From assembly GCA_022496805.1 (NCBI GenBank), contig CM040094.1, positions 8,703,501 to 8,767,500 on the forward strand: DNA of 64,000 nucleotides. Reading direction: 5' to 3'. Every line of letters starts with the position of its first letter. The first letter of the stretch is position 1. Both the position numbers and the translations under genes were made by a program. Source of the stretch: Pohlia nutans. Taxonomy: Eukaryota > Streptophyta > Bryopsida > Bryales > Mniaceae. The notes under the pieces were generated by a model. That model saw only the letters and a list, made by a program, of their open reading frames with translations. It had not been told where the DNA came from and did not search any database. This document shows, one piece after another, positions 1-11,312 of the stretch.

Positions 1-417
1 AACCACAGCATATGTGAGTGTTTGGACTTTTCCTTTTGAAGAAGCCTAGCTTCATTTGTCCATTGGAGACGCGCATACGGTAAACTCTTGTACTGATTAC
101 AATCCCAGCAAGTGCCCATTGACACATCACATACAAGACACGGTGGCAACATTCTTCGCATCTTTGCACAAGAATTTCTGCATCAGTTCTTAGCAACTAT
201 ACTAACATCAAAATCTTCCTAGTGTCAACTATGCTCCTTTGAAGCGAAATGCTAAAAATCCTATTTATATTCTATGAATATTCTAGGAATATTCATGAAA
301 CTAATGAACATCCTGGGAATGTTCTCCGAATGAATTTCTGGAAGCCAACTGAAGTGAAAATCTCCAGGGCACCCCTGAGAGTCCAATACCGCACCAAAAT
401 CTACGAATCTACAAAAT
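1..417. other. Downstream flank of UGT, no gene seen
   Basis: No coding region is recognisable. Around 277-299 there is a near-perfect palindrome built on GAATATTC, followed at about 307-325 by a related GGAATGTTC-type inverted motif. These could fold as small hairpins in the 3' flank of the glycosyltransferase gene. No function is claimed. Confidence 0.4.
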
Positions 418-2468
418 TTATGAAAGAGGCCGGGCAGCTCTGGCTCGACTGGTGATCAGGTCCACGAACTGCGCCAGCGCTACTTGCGACGAGCCTCCGT
501 TGCCGACTGCTTTCCGTGCTGCCTTCTGCAAGCTTTTGCAATTTGTTCGAATCTTCGCAAGGTCTACATCTGTTGCACTGTCCGCCATGATCTTCTTCAC
601 CTTCTCACAAATTTCCTGCTTCGTAACAACCGGACTCCCATCTTCTGCGTTCTGGCTCTGCCGAAGCTCCAGCCCAACTTTCCAAACGCTCGTGATGTAA
701 TGGCAGTTCGTATTCTGGTCCGAGAATCGAGGCCACCCCAGCATCGGCACTCCACTGGAAACGCTCTCCAGCACGGAGTTCCATCCGCAGTGAGTCAGAA
801 ACGCGCCCACTGCCGGATGCGCCAGCACTGCGATCTGCGGCGCCCACGGGACCAGAAGCGCCCGGTTCCGCGTCCGTCTCACAAACTCCGTGAACATGGT
901 TTGGTACTCGTTGTTGACCGACGTGTCCGCAATGAGATCCGGCCGAACCACCCACAGAAACGGCACGTTGCTCGCCTCCAACCCGGCGGCGTACTCCTGC
1001 ATCTGCGTCATGGACACCGTCGCCATGCTGCCGAACGAAACGAACAGCACGGAGTTCGGTTTCTGATCGTCGAGCCACGAGAGCGTGACGGGATCCTCTT
1101 CCATCAAAGCACTTCCAACTCCAGCCACCGTCACCTCTTCGACCCCATCAACGTTAGTTGTGGCGTCCAACACCAGCGGCCCCACGGCGAAAACATTCTC
1201 ATTCATGTTCCCTCTCATGGCGCTCAGGGTCTCGCCTTCCGCGGCGGAGAATGAGTTATAGATCACACAAGCAGTGTCCCGAATTGGCGGGTTCAGATGC
1301 TCCAGGGAGAACCGAACGAAGAAACTGTCAAGGTCGTGACAGAGTATGTTAGTAGGGATATCTTGAACTCGCATGGAGGGAGACGCACCCGGAAGGCAAG
1401 TGAGCAGCCTGTCGCGAACCGCGGCTTCAGCATCACTCTGCGCCAGCGACGATGCATTGATGCCTGCACTGACGGAGCGAGTGGCTGCAACCGGAGGAGA
1501 CGGGAGTGGGAGGATCCCTTCCGAAATGAATGTGTTCAGGTGGTAGTTGCATTGCATGGAAATGGCGGAGGCTGTCACGAACACCGCCACGGGAATGTTG
1601 AATCTTTTGGCTACCTCGTGCACCGAGGTAAAGTACACGTCCAGGATGATGCAGTCAATTGCAGATTTCTTCTGGATATTGACGAAGAGCTCTTCAAACG
1701 CAGGACCCATTTCCAATGTGGCGTTGATGAAGGCCGGGAGGTTTTTAAGGCGGGGGTGATCTTCAGGTACTCCATCTGACACCCCGACGAACTCAATACC
1801 ATCGCTGCACATCAGTTCAGCACACATTAATGGTTCTATTCGCCAAAGACAATGGTGAGCTTCAGAGCGCCAAAATCGTGCACAAAACTTCAAACTGTAT
1901 GTTATCTAATACGACGAAATTATGCAAGATCGAAACATATACACGTCATACGAACAGCTACTTTTCTTCCCAACCGAAACAGCGAGATTATACCCTACGG
2001 GATAATAGTAAGTCGTTAATTAGCTCAGGCACTGTAGACCCGGGACAAGCTTCAAAGTCGCATAATTCCACTATATAATCCATCAGAGTACTGGATTCTA
2101 TCCCGGGGCTTAGACTTAGCATTTTCAAGGACTTAGAACACAAGAAAACGCGATTTTGAAGCATGCTCCAGGTCAAATGTTGGAAGAGTGTAAATTCAAT
2201 GGCTCGTTAGAAACGTTTCGAAAGCATGAAATGATCGTGAATGTAAAGATAATTCAAGGCAACAGGGAGCTTACTGGTTAAGCTCGAGAGGTGAGGATTC
2301 ATGCAGTTTCATGTACTGGTCATGGGTGTGTTGGGTGTTGACGAAAGTGATGCGGAAGCCATGAAGCGCAACCAGTTTCTTCGCCAGCTGCAAGCACGGA
2401 GTGAAATGGCCTTGCGCTTCACACGCGATGATCACGGCGTGCATCTGCTTCTTATTCTCCGTCTTCAT
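418..2468 (-). CDS. UDP-glycosyltransferase (plant family 1 UGT), two exons
   Basis: Transfers a sugar from a UDP-sugar to a small acceptor in the cytosol; the acceptor cannot be told from sequence. Exon 1 runs 2468-2275 and exon 2 runs 1804-418. The donor GTAAGC and the acceptor GTGCAG join in phase and give 526 residues, a usual UGT length. The start is placed at MKTENKK; an upstream in-frame ATG at 2501 would add 11 residues. Near the N-terminus the stretch CEAQGHFTPCLQLAKKL contains the expected catalytic histidine. The C-terminal half has a full 44-residue PSPG box starting WAPQIAVLAHP and including THCGWNS and GVPM; it ends DQ, and the final Gln usually means UDP-glucose preference (family knowledge). 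No internal stop or frameshift is seen. Several long antisense ORFs over exon 2 are shadows. Confidence 0.93.
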
Positions 2469-2518
2469 CGTGGACGCGTGCACCTGGAATCGCTCACACA
2501 ATGAAAGACCGAGCTAAC

Positions 2519-3600
2519 TGAATGCACACGGCTAGCGGTGTATAACTTCTATACAATCGTCACGGGATACCTCTTTGTCCGACCTGCTAGCTTGGAAACT
2601 CAACACTTAAAAAGTTGCCAAAGATGCTCCCATTTCTATGAGACTCTGTTAGTAGTCAACTGAGGTATTTCAATCCAATGAAATTGGGTGTCCAGTCCCC
2701 ATTCCCGTGCTGTAGGAAAGTAACTTGCTGCACCATCAGCCCCTATGAGCGTGGGAGTGAGGTACCGATCTTTGGTTGCAGCACAATTCACACTATATTT
2801 GAAAATCACTCATTGTGAGGATCAGAAGTTGGTTGTGGTTTTGTTTAAAAAATAATCACGAGTCAGAGCTTTGATATGAAACTTGAGGTTTCTCGATGTG
2901 TTCAGAGTCATCAAAGTGACAATAAACACCAAGTAAAAACTGAAGTTCAATTGTGGTAGATCTTCATTGAATGGTTTTAGTGCACAAACTACTTGGAGTT
3001 AGAAAATAAGCTTAGTCAAGCTTTTGAAATTTTCTTGAGATGTTCTATAAAAGAGTCTACTGGACACTTGGTTCAATGGAGAGAATCGACCTCTAGGTTT
3101 CATAGTTATGTAGCAACCGATCAAAATCAACAGTTCAATGGTTGTATTGTTATTTTAAACTCTATCAAGTGACACAAATCATGTCTTCTTTGGTTGGGAC
3201 CTCTGCAATAGAATGATTTCAAAATAAGGTATTTGAAAGTAACTCATGATACTTTTGATTCCTTGTGTGCTTGCTATTTTGTTGTGATTGTTTATGCATC
3301 CATGCATGGCCCAAAAATTCACACCATATTCTTTCAGAGATCCTACGGTTGCTCACCGAGGACTTAAAATTTCGTGTAACTTGGGAAAAACTTACATGTG
3401 GGTGAGTATAGTTTCAGTGTTTTTTCTTTTTTTCTTTTTTCTTTTTCTTTTTGACACAAGAATTACATTTTTGCAACCCCGGCAAGTCTTCTAATCAAGT
3501 AGTAAGACAATTTCACAGTCGGGAATCAAACCGCCAACCTCTCCGGCTCTCCATTCAGTTTGGGTACCTTACCACCATCACCTTGGTAGTTTAGAGTCAT
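2519..3600. other. Intergenic, no gene seen
   Basis: Upstream of the glycosyltransferase. It contains a T/C-rich run near 3420-3452 and no convincing coding exon or repeat boundary. Confidence 0.4.
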
Positions 3601-4010
3601 CTCGGATCATAGTTTCAACGTTTTTATAATATCATAAGACCAACCCGTATACACTACCACACGAGGGAAAGGGTGTCGGTGATCTCTAAAGGACTTTAAA
3701 ACTTTATGAAAAGATGAATACATTCCCGAAGCACTCTCCATCTCAACATTCAATTATTATACTAATAATTTATGTCACTATCTGTACTATAAAAACAATT
3801 TGTCATGTAGTTGTTTTTTAGGTGACTTTTAATTTGATTAGAAAAACTGAAAGCACTGAAAAAAAAAGACTGGCAACATTGAACAATAATGACACATTTT
3901 TGTTGCTTGATTATTTTCCGAGCACTGACTGACGGAGGCAGTCTCTTAGAAAGCTGAATCACCGTCCGTCCTTCTGTTGTAGAGTGTAGACCAGTCACAC
4001 ATGTTACTTC
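3600..4010. repeat. Diverged direct repeat, copy 1
   Basis: This stretch recurs in the same orientation at about 4855-5255. Shared landmarks include the phrase around ACACTACCAC, a CTTATGAAAAGATGA block, a CTGACGGAGGCAGTCTCTTAG block and a CCAGTCACACATGTTACT end. The copies differ by many substitutions and small indels, so the duplication is old. No protein was recognised in either copy. Confidence 0.7.
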
Positions 4011-4265
4011 ATTATGTGAGGTGAGGATTGGAGGTGATCACTCAGACACGTCAGTAACATTCAAGATCTTATTAGTGTGGCCCAGACTAGTGTATCTGAT
4101 GATTTCAGGTGAACACGTACGTGAGTATTGTGGCCCAGAGCTTGTACACGAAGAGTGCTTGCAGAGAGCGAGATACTGTAGTACTCCTGCAATTGAATGA
4201 GTGATAAATATTGTACTGGTGGAAATGAATTTAGTTCTACTTAACTTAGTTGCTCAGGTTTGCTA

Positions 4266-4450
4266 CTAACACCGAAAGCACCATAATTATACTGTGGTTG
4301 GGTAGTTGTTGTGGGCACATTCATCCATTTGGACGAATTTTAATCTGTTTTAGCAAATTTTCATCAAATTTGGATGAAATCTACCACAGTAATTACGTGT
4401 GGCCGTTGCTAAATACTGTGGGCCACAGTATATGGTGATTTAAGTGCACC
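4266..4450. mobile_element. MITE, about 185 bp, same family as the element at 48733
   Basis: The left end reads ACACCGAAAGCACCATAAT and the right end carries the complementary ATATGGTGATTT motif. The interior contains inverted ATTCATCC/GGATGAAT blocks. A second member with the same ends and interior lies at about 48733-48908. It is non-coding, and TA flanks suggest a Tc1/mariner-type insertion, though its boundaries are approximate. Confidence 0.6.
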
Positions 4451-4854
4451 ACTGACCAGTCCCTCTGATTTTATGTGAAATGTTTAATATTTGTAAGAGA
4501 CTCAACCAATGCACAAGAAGAATTCAAAACTAGTGTACATCTAATCTGTAGAAGTGCATGTGTAATTGACTAAAATTAGAATTTGTAGGAAAAGAAAAAC
4601 CATTATGAAATTTCAAAAAGTTTCTATTTCCTATAAATAAATAAAATGAAGACACCAATGAGTTTCACATCAATTGAAGTAAATGGGTAACTATATTCAT
4701 AGGCCACTAGAAGGAGCCACAATACTATAACCAAACATAAGGTTCCTTGAGAGCCCCCTACTCACCTCCAAATCTTAGCGAGGATTTGGTAGAGAATAGC
4801 ATCCAAGGGACTTCACCAGAGAACTTGAAAGTGAGTGAGCAAATTTTGGGTGAT

Positions 4855-5255
4855 CAGAGCTTCAATGTTTTCATAATATTGTAAACCCAACCCAAGTACA
4901 CTACCACATGAAAGAAAGAGTGTGATCCCCCAAGGACTTAAAAACCTTATGAAAAGATGAGTACTTTGATTCTTGAAGCACTCTCCATCTCGACATCCAA
5001 TTATTGTACTAATGATTTATGTCACTCTCTGTACCATAAAAACAATTTGTCATGTAGTTGCTTTTTTAAGCCACTTTTATAACGATTAGAAGAACAAAAA
5101 AGCACTATAAAAAGACTGGCAACATTGACAGTGAGTGACCAACAATGACACATTTTTGTTGCTAAATTAATTTCCTAGCACTGACTGACGGAGGCAGTCT
5201 CTTAGTCACCGTCCATCCTTCTGTTGTAGACCAGTCACACATGTTACTACCTCAG
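4855..5255. repeat. Diverged direct repeat, copy 2
   Basis: Second copy of the roughly 400-bp block at 3600-4010, same orientation. It keeps the CTGACGGAGGCAGTCTCTTAG and CAGTCACACATGTTACT landmarks. The two copies are separated by about 850 bp that include the MITE at 4266-4450. Confidence 0.7.
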
Positions 5256-5691
5256 TCTGCATTTGAACGTTGTTATGTTAGAAATGAGACTTGCATGACG
5301 GTGACATCACCATGTAAGGTGAGGACTCAGACACGTCAATAGCAAGATATTAATTACCTATGATTTCGAGGGAACACTCAGACACGTGAAGGGTCGTTTT
5401 CCAGTGGAAAGAAATCATGAAGAAATCGTACCAGTACTGTCTGGCTGGTCGAATTGAATATGGTAAGTTACCGGTCCTGACTCCAGTGACTGCTCTCCAA
5501 ACGTTTGCTGACAGCAGGGTTGTCCTCGTGCAGTGAGTGAAGGCTGGGCCACGTAGCACACGGCAGAAATGATAGAAGCTCTCAAAACCTAGTAGAGTGG
5601 TACGTGGCAGCTTCTTCACTTAGGACGGCTTTGCATGTAGAACCTGAACCTGCGTGTGTGACGTCGTATCAATGGGAAGGTGAAACTCTAT

Positions 5692-5899
5692 TCAGAAGGG
5701 CCTCCGTTTTCCGCGTGTTTTCCAGAGTTCGATGCTTGCATGGTAAGGAATGCTTTCCAATTCCCACCCGTTGTGCACCACTTCGCGATGGCGTTGTAAG
5801 GACCGACGGTGTGCAAACGATTTGTCCTCACCCACGCAACCAGGAAGGCGGCAAAAGAACTGGCCCCGCTCATTCACGTCGAACTGGCAGTATATGTTA
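5692..5899 (-). CDS. C2H2-type zinc-finger exon
   Basis: The minus strand reads an open frame with FFCRLPGC, a spacer, then HRRSLQRHREVVH, which fits a C2H2 zinc finger (Cys-x4-Cys ... His-x4-His) that could bind nucleic acid. A plausible acceptor (ACCGACAG) precedes residue SNIYCQF near 5899; the frame ends in a stop at 5692. A similar finger lies upstream at 6939-7286, but splicing the two exons directly would be out of frame. Either another exon lies between them or they are separate or decayed copies. A Stowaway-like MITE starts less than 100 bp upstream. No exact family is identified. Confidence 0.5.
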
Positions 5900-5994
5900 C
5901 TGTCGGTAGACGCGGACTGTTCTGCTACTACACACAATGTCATAACGATTTCTCCATGAAAAGTTCCAGTCAGTCGCAACTCACAGGTTAGTTA

Positions 5995-6245
5995 CTCCCT
6001 CCGTCCCAAAGTTATTGTCCAACTTGTTTGCTTGGTATTTCTTTGAGCCAATTTCATTGATCATATTGTAAGAAACATGATTAAAAAAGGTTCCAAATTA
6101 TGTCACTAGAATGATTGAAGAACATTGCATGTGTTCATTGCAACCTAAATAAAATTAGCCTCAAGGAAGTATTTTTTTGACCTACTTAAAAAAGCACTTT
6201 CAAACATGACTTTCAAACATGACAATAACTTTGGGACGGAGGTAG
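5995..6245. mobile_element. Stowaway-like MITE, copy 1
   Basis: A 251-bp non-coding element with terminal inverted repeats starting CTCCCTCCGTCCCAAAGTTA and flanked by TA on both sides, the Tc1/mariner (Stowaway) signature. It is nearly identical over most of its length to the element at 37495-37732. The differences include a few base changes near the left end and a short CAAACATGAC duplication near the right end. That similarity indicates recent mobility. It lies between the two zinc-finger exons. Confidence 0.9.
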
Positions 6246-6309
6246 TATATAACTTTATGTACACCCTTGTGAAATTCAGGAGAACACTTTGCATATATAT
6301 CAAACCTTT

Positions 6310-6585
6310 ATGTACATTAACATGTAGCTAGTGAGTATGCTGGTTCTTCACAAAGCTTCAGCATCTGGTAAACGTTAGTACGTATACATTAGGTTGATTT
6401 CTAGTTTGTAGATTGCGCTACTAACTGTAAGTAAAATCTTACAATTCAACTGAACAGAAAAAATGTGAAGATCATGCAGGCAAGAAGTGGGGACTCACTT
6501 CATCACATGTTATATGAAAATATGAGTTTAGGGATGGCGTTAGAAAAAGAGAATGATGTGCTCTAAATACGAAATTACCTGGTCA
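6310..6585. repeat. Direct repeat, truncated copy of a zinc-finger exon boundary
   Basis: This block matches 6655-6945 in the same orientation. Shared landmarks are GAGTATGCTGGTTCTTCACA, AAGAAGTGGGGACTCAC and GCTCTAAATACGAAA. The downstream copy includes the splice donor and exon end of the zinc-finger exon at 6939; this copy keeps the donor region but has lost the coding part. It looks like a local tandem duplication. Confidence 0.7.
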
Positions 6586-6654
6586 ATTCATTGTGCATAC
6601 ATATAACATATAAAACCTGTAGTTAACATACTTATTATCAAACTGGTTCGATAT

Positions 6655-6945
6655 CAAACATACTGCAGTGAGTATGCTAGTTCCTCACAAAGCTTCAGAC
6701 TCTGGTAAAAGTTAGTATTTAACTTTGGTTAATTTCAGCTTTTCGGTATTCGCTACTAGATTGTGCTACAAACTGTAAAGTTTAAAGTCTGTAAAGTCTA
6801 AAGTCTGCAATAATTCAACTGAAGAAAAACAATATGTGCAAGAAGTGGGGACTCACGTCATCACATGCTATATAAAAAGATGAGATTAGCTCGATGGTGC
6901 TGGAAAGGGAGGATTATATGCTCTAAATACGAAAGTACCTGGCTT
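6655..6945. repeat. Direct repeat overlapping a zinc-finger exon end
   Basis: Second copy of the block at 6310-6585. Its right edge includes the last bases and splice donor (minus strand, CAG then GTACTTTCG) of the zinc-finger exon that continues to 7286. Confidence 0.7.
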
Positions 6946-7286
6946 GTTGTGCAAAGGTCTTTGAATTTTCTGGGGCTTGGTATTCTCCGGGACCTCAGTA
7001 CACAATCGCATCTTGCCGGTTCTCAACAATTCAGGAATCTCGATTTCATTGACAGGAAGACCTTTGTTGGTTACTTTGTGAAATTGCGACCGGTGTGATT
7101 TCAATCCACTTAGGGTATGCAAGACGGTCCTCTTGTTATAGCCAATGTCACTGCAAGGTGAAAGGAGGCAGAAATATTCATAGCCGTGTGTCACCGGCAC
7201 TTGCCTTCCGGGGAAGAGCGTCTCTGTTCGTGCTACTTGGAACTGTTGCAAGACATCGTTCTCCAAATCCTGCATTTCTGCCATAT
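6939..7286 (-). CDS. C2H2-type zinc-finger exon, internal
   Basis: The minus-strand exon is bounded by a good acceptor (GGTTTCAG) at 7287 and a donor (CAG then GTACTTTCG) after 6939. It encodes about 115 residues starting near MAEMQDLENDVLQQF. A finger-like segment reads YFCLLSPC, then a spacer ending LKSHRSQFH. The Cys pair, His pair and the spacing resemble the finger in the exon at 5692-5899, so the two are probably paralogous or tandem fingers. The 5' exon and promoter were not found. Function is inferred only as nucleic-acid binding. Confidence 0.5.
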
Positions 7287-7319
7287 CTGAAACCAAATGT
7301 TTTTTATTAGTACTAATCA

Positions 7320-8602
7320 TCTGAATGTAAAAAATCCAATCACGCTGAAGTCTATGTTTAAGACTGTATTAATCACGTTTCTGCTAATTTAGTTTAACAG
7401 TTTCTAGTTTCCCTTTTATTTGGTTTAAAACAACATAGTTGTATTTTGGGATCATGCCCTAAATTAACTTAAGCGATGTTTGCGATGCAAATTAGTCAAT
7501 TGAAGCTGCATTGCTCGTAGAGCAGAATTCTATTCCAGAGACTTGGTACCCTAGCTTTAGTGATCACTGGTTTTAATAGGTTTATGGATCTTAGGGTGAG
7601 GAAAGGTGCACAAAAGTCTTCAATTCCATCAGTGTAATGAAAGCATCTATCCGAGCCGTAAAGGAATCAGTAGAAAAAAAAGCATCGAGGTTAATTGATC
7701 CGCTGTCAACGCAAAGCAATCAACGTACAGTAACCTTAAAAAAGCATCATTCAAGGTGAATCTATCCGTGTCAACGCAAAGACATCAACAACAAACTCAA
7801 ACAAAGTGAATCAATCCGCAAATAAATCAAACAAAAAACGAAACAGTTTGTTATGTTTGGGGACTTGCCGATTGTAGCTGGATTGTCCCTCCAACAATAA
7901 TTAATACAGAAGCGCTGGTTTTCGGTAAGGAAAGTAACAAGTGATTTTTTAAGTCTTCAGAAAAAGCGTATCTGAATTGCCACCGCCAAAACGTAGCAGA
8001 CTGTTTCGACAAGCCAACAACACAGTTTGCCAGAGCACGGAGAATTAGAATTTCGCTTTTGAGCTACGAAAGCAAACCACATTGCATTAAGAAGTTCCTT
8101 TCATGTGACTCCAGAATTCCTCAACAACAACTTCCTGATGCGGAACTAAACTGAACTGCGATCATGAGAAGGACTGAAACTAAAAGCCCTGAATCCAGAG
8201 CCCTGAAACTCAAGGGAATGAAACTAGCTGCTCCGATTGTAACACGATTCAAGCTGTGGTACAGAAAGAGGCTGATCCTGCGTGAGAATTGTTTACGGTT
8301 CCATTAATTTGCAGCAGAGAATTCATTTGGCGAAATGCAAGGCCTGTACAGAGAAATGGGCTGTTGCTCCGGCGCTGCCAGGTCTTGGACAGTTAGGCAG
8401 GCACTTCAGTAGAGAGGAGAGAGAGGTGGGTGGATGATTTTTCTCAACGACTTCGGTTGAGAATGATAAAGAAATCGTGGATGATGTTTTGCCTTTACGT
8501 GAGGGGATGTGAATATGAAACTTAGAGCCTAAACTACTACAAGGTGATGGTGGAGAGGTACCCAAACTGAATGGCAACAGTTCCAAGTGTGAAATTGTCT
8601 CT
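7320..8602. other. Intergenic, no gene seen
   Basis: Mixed sequence with no recognised protein. Short repeated phrases (AAAAAAGCATC followed by AATCAATCCGC-type motifs) occur between about 7675 and 7830. Confidence 0.35.
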
Positions 8603-9188
8603 TAACCCCTTAACGTACCAGGGTGTCCCTGGAATTGACAATTTGAGAAAAAACATTATAAACTACCATTTAGAAGAATATCCTGGAATTGATATACATA
8701 TGAAAGTTCTAGATCTTGAATTTTAGATTCCATCCGTACGGTTCGATTCACTAATACAATCACCAATATTTAATTATAAAATTTGAAAGTTAAAATTAAA
8801 AATTCCTTCTAAATTCGATTACAAACTAAATTTCAATATTTTTTGAGTAAATTTTTTTGGAATGAGTTTGAAATGAGATACTCTTAAGTGTGGTGATACT
8901 TTGAAATTTTTGTGTTTCTTAAATTTATGACCTCATTTTTCACGATTCCACTTTGAACTAGAGTCAATGCAATTTTGGCTTGGTCAACGACTTGACATAC
9001 TTCTACATTTGCAATTTTAGAAAAATATGTACTCTAGTATGACTAAATCCAGCCATTAGATAGGACAACAACTTGGTGAAGAATCTCCAAAAAATTGGAT
9101 GAGTATCATCCAAGCGTTGATGAGAACGTGAGAAGGCTTTGAAATCATTCGTCGTCCAGTTTCTGGACGCTGTGACGTTTAGGGGTTA
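8603..9188. mobile_element. MITE with TAACCCC ends and 9-bp target duplication
   Basis: The ends are TAACCCCTTAACGTAC on the left and the complement of TAACCCCTAAACGTCAC on the right. The element is flanked on both sides by a perfect 9-bp direct repeat ATTGTCTCT (8594-8602 and 9189-9197). A 9-bp duplication is the usual Mutator-like (MULE) signature. It has no ORF. Relatives with the same ends lie at 22963, 39854, 40465, 49745, 50959 and, more distantly, 53326. Its duplicated target makes it the best-defined copy. Confidence 0.85.
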
Positions 9189-9197
9189 ATTGTCTCT

Positions 9198-10740
9198 GCC
9201 CTTCCAGAGGAGAGACTACGGAAACGCATCGTTTTCAAAGAGTTACGTGACTAAACAGTATAAACAAGCCATAAAAGTAAATCTAAGTAAACTAAGGTAA
9301 ATACCAAAGCAGAGACTATGCGACTACCCGCATGTTTGTTTAGAAAGCCCTTGCCGGAGGTTGTGAAAAGTAATTTGTGTGTAAAAAAAAATTGGGCTGC
9401 AAACCCAGATATTTTGATTTCATTTTGTGTACTTTTTTGTACAATTATTGTACAAAGGTAATTCTGGTAAGATTTTTATAGCCATTTGTGATTTAGTCCT
9501 TCATACCACACGCGGCCGCTACAGTCGGCAAAAAATAATTATGAATAAGTTGGGAACACCCAAAATCGCACCTGACCCAAAATCATTTCCTGGCCAGTTT
9601 TAGATTGTACTTTTTGACCATCTATTGCTGGACTAGATGGCAATCTTAGATCATCTACCAATGAAAACTTGACCCTTTATAACTTTTGTATACAATATCC
9701 AGATCACCATGCTTTGGTGCGTTGGAATCCTCTTGAACTTGTTCACAATAGCATTAAGAAATTTGACAATTCTAACAATAGCAAGTAGGCACAGCAGTTA
9801 AAGTGGCAATTTTAGGTGTTACTACTTTAGAGAAGTTCTAATCTTTAAGAAACGTTTTTTTCAAAAAAAAACTTATTTCCTATGATAGAAAAATAAAATC
9901 TAAGAGAATTTCCACATAATCTTAAAGAATATTGGCATCATTTGAACTAAAAATTAATTATTTGGCATAAACTACCAACCCTGGCAGCCTAGTATAGTAC
10001 ATTGGAATTTTTGTTAGAAGTAAAAAAGTTCAGTATAGCAAGATGTAAAACATGATTGATGTATATTTCAATAAAAGGTATATTTAGCTTAAAGGTCTTT
10101 TATGTAAAGGTAGAGGCTCCCGCTGGAGGGCCTCATGCCGGAGACCGGAGGAGTCCCGGGAGGGCGCCAGCCCGGACGGGGCGACGCAAGTCTCTCACTA
10201 CGAGTTCAGGCCCGGAAGGCCGGGGCCTCTACCGGCCTAAAGCACAGCTCGAAAAAATTTCGAACATACCCGAAGCTTGGATGTAGGAAGAAAAGTAGTG
10301 TAAGTCACATGGATGAAAAAAATGAATGACAAAACTTGGATGGTATCGTGGACTCGCTTAAGGTAGGGTTTCACTCTTGTTTTCTTGATTGTCATGCCTC
10401 GCATGCACAGGCTGCGTGAGTGCTGGCTAGGCTGCGCGAGTGCTGGCAACATCTGCAGTGCATCTCCCGCTGGTGCGTATGCACTTTCACTTTGATTTTG
10501 CACTCATCCTCGCTGCATCTCTAGTGAAGGTGCTAATAATCAGCTACTTGCTACAGTTGTACAGGTGAGGTCAACTGTGTTCCGATATTGTGCTTCTCTC
10601 GACAACATGCAAAGCATGCAGCCAAGGCCGGGCAACTCCGGGTGACGCGCAAGTGTGAGAGCAATCAGGGAAGGACTTAGGCTGCTGCCTGCTCGCACTC
10701 AATCCGCTGCATCATCGACACAGCCGGACAACACTTCTAT
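9198..10740. other. Intergenic, no gene seen
   Basis: AT-rich except for a GC-rich patch at about 10110-10235 that is unlike its surroundings and has no recognised coding content. The short repeat GTGAGTGCTGGC/GCGAGTGCTGGC occurs near 10415-10450. The left end of the giant element follows. Confidence 0.35.
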
Positions 10741-10800
10741 GTGAGTGCAGAGCGGAGAGCAGAGAGCAGAGAGCGCAAATTTGGAGAGCGTAGAGCAGGC
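10741..10800. repeat. Left terminal inverted repeat of giant element
   Basis: G/A-rich terminal repeat with iterated AGAGC units, complementary to 26232-26277. The left copy has an extra AGAGCAG unit compared with the right. Confidence 0.75.
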
Positions 10801-11256
10801 AGCGATTAAAAATATTAATATTTTTAGTAATTTTAAGCTAATTTTTTGAAAGATTCGAATATTCCAAAGAATATTCTAGATTCCTATTAATAATAGTATT
10901 TTTTTTTACCCATTACCGTGGAAATGAGGTCCACAGAAAACAACCACTTTTTTTTTGGTACACTTTTGATTGAATTTAATTACTTAAAATAGACACATAA
11001 ATAGATAATTGAGAAATAAAGGCTAAGTATAAAATCAAAGCAAATGAAGAAGTCAAGAAAGGTTTCAATGAGTGAACAAGATTGATGCTATTGAAGACTA
11101 AGTGAATAAAAGGACAAGGCACAAGAGACGAAGCACGTAGTTGTGGCATTCTTATCTCATCAATTTTGTCTTTGTTCTAGCTACTTGTTGATTTGATTCC
11201 TACAACTTGGACTGTAGCAATAATTCATTGTGGTAGACAAAGTTGTCACGACTCAA

Positions 11257-11264
11257 TATATAAG
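11257..11264 (+). promoter_or_regulatory. TATA box
   Basis: TATATAAG lies about 50 bp upstream of the ATG of the acidic-protein gene at 11313, a suitable distance for a plant core promoter with a short leader. Confidence 0.5.
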
Positions 11265-11312
11265 GACGTCCTTACACTCAAACACAACAAGAATGTAGAC
11301 AAGTAGTCTGCG

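Noticed and set aside
277..325. Heat-shock-element-like GAATATTC repeats
   Set aside because: Spacing does not fit the heat-shock consensus and they lie downstream of the gene, so they are mentioned only as palindromes.
484..1779. Long plus-strand ORFs over the UGT gene
   Set aside because: They are antisense to a clear glycosyltransferase exon and show no recognisable protein; GC-rich coding sequence leaves such shadows.
5350..5619. 89-codon minus-strand ORF as a further zinc-finger exon
   Set aside because: No finger pattern or convincing splice sites.
8323..8586. 87-codon minus-strand ORF rich in Ser and Pro
   Set aside because: Low complexity, no motif, no splice partner.
10110..10240. 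GC-rich patch as an rRNA or bacterial insert
   Set aside because: Too short, and it matches no rRNA or gene I can recognise; recorded only as compositionally odd.
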